Origin: an uncultured Lachnospiraceae bacterium
Lineage (GTDB): Bacteria; Bacillota; Clostridia; Lachnospirales; Lachnospiraceae
NCBI GenBank assembly: GCA_910577955.1
Contig: CAJTNC010000001.1
Span: 62,001 to 126,000, forward strand
DNA: 64,000 bases
Direction of reading: 5' to 3'
Part shown: positions 63,844-64,000 of the stretch, piece by piece
How positions within the stretch are numbered: the first letter of the stretch is position 1
Layout of the letters: each line of letters opens with the position of its first letter
Translations under genes and position numbers: made by a program
The notes under the pieces: model-generated
What the model was told of the DNA's origin: nothing
What the model saw: only the letters and a program-made list of their open reading frames with translations
Database searches by the model: none

Positions 63844-64000
63844 ATGGCGGCAAAAGGAAGAGGATTAGGAAAGGGATTGGACGCGCTTATACCGGGAGCG
63901 CAGGTACCGAAAAAAGCAAAAGAAGGGGTTACGGAAATTCCTGAGGAAAAGGGGCCGGAGCAGCTTGTCAAAATCACAAAGGTAGAACCCAACAGGGAAC
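63844..64000 (+). CDS. parB: Chromosome partitioning protein ParB/Spo0J, N-terminal part (cut by window edge)
   Basis: The first 52 codons are present: MAAKGRGLGKGLDALIPG, the hallmark N-terminus of ParB, then a short linker and LVKITKVEPNRE, the start of the CTPase/nuclease-like domain. GGGGGAAGT precedes the start. ParB should bind the parS sites at 38.9 kb. The rest lies outside the window. Confidence 0.93.
   Translation, partial: MAAKGRGLGKGLDALIPGAQVPKKAKEGVTEIPEEKGPEQLVKITKVEPNRE

Overview
This 64 kb window is chromosomal DNA from a low-to-moderate GC Firmicute, most likely a member of the Lachnospiraceae (Clostridia). It spans the replication origin. Core genes run leftwards from about 30.1 kb (dnaA, dnaN, an S4-domain gene, recF, gyrB, gyrA) and rightwards from about 30.6 kb (rpmH, rnpA, yidD, yidC, jag, mnmE, mnmG, rsmG). 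DnaA boxes lie between the two arms and also, weakly, between dnaA and dnaN. Two perfect parS sites lie 8.5 kb to the right, and parA plus the start of parB lie at the right edge. The family assignment rests on gene order and protein style only; the genus cannot be read from the sequence.

Left part (1-20.5 kb). The window opens with the 5' end of nrdD (anaerobic ribonucleotide reductase), read leftwards from a promoter with two NrdR-like boxes 31 bp apart. Next comes a cluster around S-adenosylhomocysteine and methylthioadenosine: an FGGY kinase of unknown substrate, mtnN, ahcY, an MTA/SAH deaminase, an aldo-keto reductase and a D-2-hydroxyacid dehydrogenase. mtnN and the aldo-keto reductase share a nearly identical promoter. 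A complete oligopeptide importer operon (oppBCDF-oppA) follows. Divergent from it is a two-component system, a 65-residue coiled-coil microprotein and an ABC/FtsX export pair.

Centre (20.5-38.9 kb). This is the origin region. A PfkB sugar kinase overlaps the end of gyrA. Good sigma-A type promoters can be placed for dnaA, dnaN (overlapped by an 11-bp-arm palindrome) and rpmH.

Right part (38.9-64 kb). Between rsmG/parS and parA lies a block of about 25 kb that looks accessory. Its most unusual part is at 39.1-40.7 kb. Two 331-bp inverted repeats, about 98% identical, flank a 0.9 kb segment carrying a DUF5713-like gene, a strong promoter, a six-codon leader peptide and an attenuator. That promoter reads through one repeat into an Lsa/CplR-like ABC-F ribosome protection gene. 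The opposite repeat carries an inverted, truncated copy of the 5' end of the same type of gene. Each repeat contains a 202-bp palindromic element. The layout would allow the promoter segment to flip and switch the resistance gene off. Further right are two small unknown proteins, a PAP2 phosphatase, deoD, a LytTR two-component system with a BceAB-like transporter, an MFS/AraC pair, a three-gene glycerol-3-phosphate-dehydrogenase-like redox operon, an SPFH/ribbon-helix-helix/CPBP operon, an XRE membrane regulator, a DUF3990 toxin-like pair with a divergent XRE gene, and the AmmeMemoRadiSam pair upstream of parA.

No rRNA, tRNA, CRISPR array, insertion sequence with a transposase, or prophage was seen.
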